Part shown: piece by piece, positions 34,820 to 37,770 of the stretch
How positions within the stretch are numbered: the first letter of the stretch is position 1
Layout of the letters: the number at the start of each line of letters is the position of its first letter
Origin: an uncultured Bacteroides sp.
GTDB taxonomy: Bacteria; Bacteroidota; Bacteroidia; Bacteroidales; Bacteroidaceae
DNA length: 37,770 bases
Assembly (NCBI GenBank): GCA_949288585.1
Contig: CASEKR010000018.1
Coordinates: 1-37,770 of the forward strand
Direction: 5' to 3'
The notes under the pieces: generated by a model
Databases searched by the model: none
The model's input: the letters and a program-made list of their open reading frames with translations, nothing else
What the model was told of the DNA's origin: nothing
Made by a program: the position numbers and the translations under genes

Positions 34820-34851
34820 CAAAGGTAATCCTTTCCTGCTTAAAGTCCAAA
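34820..34851 (-). promoter_or_regulatory. Perfect Bacteroides promoter of the HU-like gene
   Basis: On the minus strand TTTG (34848-34851), 20 bases, then TACCTTTG (34820-34827) match both consensus elements with ideal spacing. The predicted transcription start, about 34812-34815, falls at the edge of the dyad array. The leader would be about 200 bases. Confidence 0.85.
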
Positions 34852-34941
34852 CCTTTGGGCAAAAAAGATGGCACCCTGGGCGCGGAATACGCATAATTTA
34901 GTAACTTCGCGCCCGTATTCGGACTTAAAAGACATCAAGAC

Positions 34942-36225
34942 ATGGAACAACACGAACGTGAACAAATCATCGCCCTCGTGCGCCGCGAGGTCGTCCCCGC
35001 CATCGGGTGCACCGAGCCGATGGCCGTGGCCCTCTGCGTAGCCCGCGCCACCGAGGTCCTGGGCCGCCGGCCCGAACAGGTGGAAACCCTGCTCAGCGCC
35101 AACATTCTGAAGAATGCCATGGGCGTCGGCATCCCCGGCACGGGCATGATAGGCCTGCCCATCGCCGTGGCCCTGGGCGCACTGATAGGGAAATCGAGTT
35201 ACCAGCTGGAGGTGCTGAAGGACTGCTCGCCCCAGGCCGTGGAGGAAGGCAAGCGCTTCATCGCCGGGCAGCGCGTCCGCATCGCCCTCAAGGAAGGCAT
35301 CGCCGAGAAGCTCTACGTCGAGGCCACCTGCCGCGCGGGGGACGACGAGGCGACGGCCGTCATCGCCGGAGGGCATACCGATTTCCGCCGCATCAGCCGC
35401 AACGGGCAGGTGCTGCTCGACCGCCCCATCTGCGAAGAGGCCGAAGCCGAGGCCGGCACGCCCACCCTCTCCTTGCAGAAGGTGTACGACTTCGCCACGA
35501 CCGCCCCGCTGGACGAAATCAGCTTCATCCTCGACACCGCCCGCCTCAACAAGGCCGCCGCCGAGGCCTCCTTCCGCCACGACTACGGCCACGGCCTGGG
35601 CAAAATGCTGCGCGGGCGCTATGAGCATAAGATTATGGGCGACAGCGTCTTCTCGCACATCCTGTCCTACACCTCGGGCGCCTGCGACGCCCGCATGGCC
35701 GGGGCCATGGTTCCGGTGATGAGCAACTCCGGCAGCGGCAACCAAGGCATCTCGGCCACCCTGCCCGTGGTGGTCTTCGCCGAGGAGACGGGCAAGACCC
35801 GCGAGCAACTCGTCCGCGCGCTGATGCTCAGCCACCTCACGGTCATCTACATCAAGCAGAGCCTCGGACGCCTCTCGGCCCTGTGCGGCTGCGTCGTCGC
35901 GGCCACGGGTTCGAGCTGCGGCATCACCTGGCTGATGGGCGGCGGGTACCAGCAGGTCGCCTATGCGGTGCAGAACATGATTGCCAACCTCACCGGCATG
36001 ATTTGTGACGGGGCCAAGCCCAGCTGCGCCCTGAAGGTCACCACCGGCGTCTCCACCGCCGTCCTCTCCGCCATCATGGCCATGGAGGGGCGCACCGTCA
36101 CCTCCGTCGAGGGCATCATCGACCAGGACGTCGACCAGAGCATCCGCAACCTCACCCGCATCGGCTCGCAGGGCATGAACGAGACGGACCGGCTGGTGCT
36201 GGACATCATGACGCATAAGGGGTAA
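34942..36225 (+). CDS. L-cysteine desulfidase / serine dehydratase alpha-like (CyuA/YhaM family)
   Basis: A 427-residue enzyme of the UPF0597/YhaM-CyuA family, which breaks cysteine to pyruvate, ammonia and sulfide using an iron-sulfur cluster. Candidate cluster cysteines lie in PAIGCTEP, CGCVVAATGSSCG and MICDGAKPSC. The motifs SGACDARMAGAMVPVMSNSGSGNQG and GIPGTGMIGLPIAVALG are family hallmarks. The protein is cytosolic. Some relatives are annotated L-serine ammonia-lyase, so the substrate (Cys or Ser) is not certain. It is divergent from the HU-like gene; upstream only TAACTTCG (34902-34909), with one mismatch, resembles a -7 box. A terminator follows at 36360. Confidence 0.9.
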   Translation: MEQHEREQIIALVRREVVPAIGCTEPMAVALCVARATEVLGRRPEQVETLLSANILKNAMGVGIPGTGMIGLPIAVALGALIGKSSYQLEVLKDCSPQAVEEGKRFIAGQRVRIALKEGIAEKLYVEATCRAGDDEATAVIAGGHTDFRRISRNGQVLLDRPICEEAEAEAGTPTLSLQKVYDFATTAPLDEISFILDTARLNKAAAEASFRHDYGHGLGKMLRGRYEHKIMGDSVFSHILSYTSGACDARMAGAMVPVMSNSGSGNQGISATLPVVVFAEETGKTREQLVRALMLSHLTVIYIKQSLGRLSALCGCVVAATGSSCGITWLMGGGYQQVAYAVQNMIANLTGMICDGAKPSCALKVTTGVSTAVLSAIMAMEGRTVTSVEGIIDQDVDQSIRNLTRIGSQGMNETDRLVLDIMTHKG

Positions 36226-36289
36226 ATTAAGAATGGAGAATTGAGAATGAAGAATTGAGAATTAAGAATGAAGAATTGAGAATGAGGGA
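36226..36289. repeat. Heptamer-type repeat, arm A
   Basis: A run of GAAGAATTGAGAATTAAGAA-type sequence directly after the cyuA-like stop. It is complementary to the arm at 36450-36485 across the terminator, so the two together could form a larger palindrome. Same family as the proB element. Confidence 0.7.
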
Positions 36290-36359
36290 TGCTCCGGCGG
36301 CGTTCGGGATACGAGGAAGATGCTATCCTTGACTAAGACAGATGCCGCCGTTGCATAGG

Positions 36360-36396
36360 AAAGGCCCCGTCCTCCCACGCGGAAGACGGGGCCTTT
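36360..36396. terminator. Terminator between the cyuA-like and slyD-like genes
   Basis: Perfect 12-bp arms, AAAGGCCCCGTC at 36360-36371 and its complement at 36385-36396. Short T-stretches end the stem on both strands, so it may serve both convergent genes. Confidence 0.7.
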
Positions 36397-36408
36397 GCCC
36401 CATAAACA

Positions 36409-36485
36409 GATGAAGAATGAAGCTTCGGCCCGGCCCCGCTGACCCGCCCAATTCTTCATTCTTCATTCTTAATTCTTCATTTAAG
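36409..36485. repeat. Heptamer-type palindromic element, copy near slyD
   Basis: GATGAAGAATGAAG at 36409-36422 and a run of CTTCATT-type heptamers at 36450-36485 form an imperfect palindrome around a GC-rich centre. It ends 6 bases before the slyD stop codon. Confidence 0.75.
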
Positions 36486-36490
36486 AAAAC

Positions 36491-37072
36491 TTATGCCTCG
36501 CAGCATCCGCCGCAACCGTCGCCGTGCCCGTCGCCGCAACCGCCTCCGCAGCCGTCGCAACCTCCGCCGCAGCATCCTCCGGCCATGGCGCTGGCAATGT
36601 GTGCCACCTCATCTTTCGTGGCCGGGCGGCACGTCACGACGTGTCCCACGAACTGGAGGTCGCAGCCCGCCAGCGGATGGTTCATGTCCATCACCACCAC
36701 GTCGTCCTTCACCTCCACCACGCTGCCATTCACGCGCTGCCCCTCGTTCGTCATCAGGGGCACGATGGCATCGGGCACGATGTGCTCGTCGTCAAACTTC
36801 CCGTCCACCAGGAAGATGTTCTTGGGCAACTCGATGACGTGCCCGTCGTCATACTCGCCATAGGCCTCGGCGCAAGGGATGGTGAAGTCGAACTCCGCCC
36901 CTTCGGCCAAGTCCTTCACCTGTCGCTCGAAAGCCTCCAGCGTCAGGCCCATGCCGGTGATGAAGGGGAAGGGGTTATCCACGGTGGCCTCTTCGCCAAA
37001 CTCCCGCTCGCCGTCCTCAATCATATACATCTTGTAGGCGACGGCCATGTACTTGTTCTCTGCTTTTTCCAT
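36491..37072 (-). CDS. slyD: SlyD-like FKBP peptidyl-prolyl isomerase
   Basis: The start is MEKAENKYMAVAYKMYM at 37072 (193 residues); the frame upstream crosses the promoter. The FKBP part (about 8-70 and 130-155: GEEATVDNPFPFITGMGLTLEAFERQV, DFTIPCAEAYGEYD) is interrupted by an insert-in-flap domain (about 73-130), as in SlyD. The tail from 166 is Gly/Cys/His-rich with eight cysteines and one histidine (GGCCGGGCDGCGGGC...), a likely nickel- or zinc-binding segment. SlyD acts as chaperone, prolyl isomerase and metal store in the cytosol. No hydrogenase genes are nearby. It is divergent from rnpB with back-to-back promoters. Confidence 0.92.
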   Translation of the reverse strand: MEKAENKYMAVAYKMYMIEDGEREFGEEATVDNPFPFITGMGLTLEAFERQVKDLAEGAEFDFTIPCAEAYGEYDDGHVIELPKNIFLVDGKFDDEHIVPDAIVPLMTNEGQRVNGSVVEVKDDVVVMDMNHPLAGCDLQFVGHVVTCRPATKDEVAHIASAMAGGCCGGGCDGCGGGCGDGHGDGCGGCCEA

Positions 37073-37118
37073 ATCAGTCTTGTTATGAAGTGAATATTCC
37101 ACGATTCTTATCGCGCGG

Positions 37119-37151
37119 CAAAGATACGAAATATCGGCAAAAGTTGCCAAC
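37119..37151 (-). promoter_or_regulatory. Promoter of slyD
   Basis: On the minus strand GTTG (37148-37151), 21 bases, then TATCTTTG (37119-37126). The -7 is exact and the -33 is one base off. It lies back to back with the rnpB promoter. Confidence 0.7.
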
Positions 37152-37174
37152 TACACATTGTTTTTGTACCTTTG
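37143..37174 (+). promoter_or_regulatory. Promoter of rnpB
   Basis: GTTG (37143-37146), 20 bases, then TACCTTTG (37167-37174). The -7 is exact. The start would be near 37180, the 5' end of RNase P RNA. Confidence 0.8.
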
Positions 37175-37178
37175 CAGC

Positions 37179-37546
37179 GCGAAGCAGCCGGACGGCCTGC
37201 CGCGTGTGAAGGTTCACAGGAGGAAAGTCCGGGCAACACTGAGCATCCCACTTCCTAACAGAAAGCTGTCCGCGAGGGCGGAGTAACGCAGAAGAAAATA
37301 ACCGCCCCTCCCCCACGGGGAGAGGCAAGGGTGAGAAGGTAGGGTAAGAGCCTACCGGCCTTGTGGCGACACAAGGGCCGTGCGTCTTGGGAGTTGTAAG
37401 GTCATGTAAACCGGCGCAAGGAGGGTGGCTCGCCCCAGTCGGAGGGTAGACCGCTAAAGCCGCATGGCGACATGCGGACGAGATAAATGGCAGGCGCCCC
37501 GCCCCGTGCGGGGCACAGAACCCGGCTTACAGGCCGGCTGCTTCGC
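37179..37546 (+). ncRNA. rnpB: RNase P RNA, bacterial type A
   Basis: The catalytic RNA that trims tRNA 5' leaders. The P1 stem is closed by GCGAAGCAGCCGG at 37179-37191 and its complement at 37534-37546. The conserved 5' core GAGGAAAGTCCGGGC (37220-37234) and the 3' core ACAGAACCCGGCTTACAG (37514-37531) are both present, and AGAGGGTAGACC-like and GATAAATGGC segments lie between. The length of about 368 bases is normal. A run of six T at 37547-37552 follows P1, so the P1 stem may also serve as terminator. Promoter and start fit a dedicated transcript. Confidence 0.97.
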
Positions 37547-37552
37547 TTTTTT
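37547..37552 (+). terminator. T-run ending rnpB
   Basis: Six T residues directly follow the 3' strand of P1, giving a terminator-like stem plus T-tract. Confidence 0.6.
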
Positions 37553-37567
37553 AATTAAGAACTAATA

Positions 37568-37652
37568 ATGAAGAATGAAGAATTTGCGCGTAGCGACGAC
37601 GGAAGAGGGCCGCGCATCGGATTCTTCATTCATCATCCTTCATTCATCATTA
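37568..37652. repeat. Heptamer-type palindromic element between rnpB and the next gene
   Basis: ATGAAGAATGAAGAAT near 37568-37583 and the inverted ATTCTTCATTCATCAT run at 37621-37651 flank a GC-rich centre with GCGCG pairs. It ends just before the start codon at 37657. Confidence 0.75.
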
Positions 37653-37656
37653 AAAC

Positions 37657-37770
37657 ATGAACCATCGCATTGCCGCACTCTGGAAGTTCCTGACCGACGA
37701 CATCTGGCGTATCACGGAGGATGAGGTCACGAAGACGACCTTTTCGGCCTACAACATTATCAAAAGCATC
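37657..37770 (+). CDS. Start of a YihY/BrkB-family membrane protein, 3' partial
   Basis: Thirty-eight codons are visible from ATG at 37657: MNHRIAALWKFLTDDIWRIT, then EDEVTKTTFSAYNIIKSI to the window edge. This opening matches the N-terminus of Bacteroides YihY/BrkB-family inner-membrane proteins (once called RNase BN), whose function is unsettled. The membrane segments lie beyond the window, so the call rests on the N-terminus only. The heptamer element sits directly upstream, in the place of the leader. Confidence 0.65.
   Translation, partial: MNHRIAALWKFLTDDIWRITEDEVTKTTFSAYNIIKSI

Noticed and set aside
37083-37328. 81-residue minus-strand ORF over the rnpB 5' half
   Set aside because: It lies across the structural RNA and the slyD promoter. 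The RNA is certain from its conserved cores.

Overview
The window looks like a chromosomal segment of a member of the Bacteroidales, most likely Bacteroidaceae, with unusually high GC in its conserved genes. The evidence is an N-succinylornithine-type transcarbamylase, NigD-like and PCMD lipoproteins, DUF3822, TonB-dependent receptors, lipoproteins with an acidic export signal after the lipobox cysteine, and many promoters with the Bacteroides -7 element TAnnTTTG. The genus cannot be fixed from sequence alone. I see no phage, integrase, transposase, tRNA or CRISPR array. Most genes are housekeeping. The accessory content is lipoproteins, outer-membrane proteins and intergenic repeats.

Layout. 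1-5.4 kb: a 5'-partial receiver/PPDK_N protein, a NigD-like lipoprotein and aroB. 5.7-10.2 kb: a large outer-membrane beta-barrel protein and cardiolipin synthase. 10.2-13.2 kb: rsmD, DUF3822 and a small membrane ORF on the minus strand, divergent from a RecD-like helicase. 13.2-15.6 kb: a coupled MATE-dinB pair. 15.8-18.2 kb: a zinc-type P1B ATPase and a Fur-family regulator, probably one metal-responsive operon with a palindromic operator. 18.2-18.7 kb: a repeat-rich gap holding a 23-bp tandem dyad array and an inverted-repeat element. 18.7-21.2 kb: nhaD and the transcarbamylase. 21.3-24.2 kb: a more AT-rich islet of three related lipoproteins, a small HTH protein and a long gap. 24.2-28.0 kb: an acyltransferase facing a DUF2007-proB-proA operon. 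28.2-34.1 kb: a four-gene operon of PCMD lipoprotein, small outer-membrane barrel, FAD dehydrogenase and TonB-dependent receptor. 34.2-37.8 kb: an HU-like protein whose promoter region carries five 22-bp tandem dyads, a cyuA-type desulfidase, a SlyD-like isomerase, RNase P RNA, and the start of a probable YihY/BrkB gene.

The most notable observations are (i) two tandem arrays of palindromic cores spaced about two helical turns, with different core sequences, one sitting at the predicted transcription start of the HU-like gene behind a perfect TTTG-N20-TACCTTTG promoter; (ii) a 90-bp palindromic heptamer-repeat element inserted in frame in proB, with relatives in nearby intergenic regions; (iii) an octamer-repeat hairpin between argF' and nhaD; and (iv) a REC-fused PPDK_N protein that lacks the phosphohistidine and PEP domains its usual name implies.
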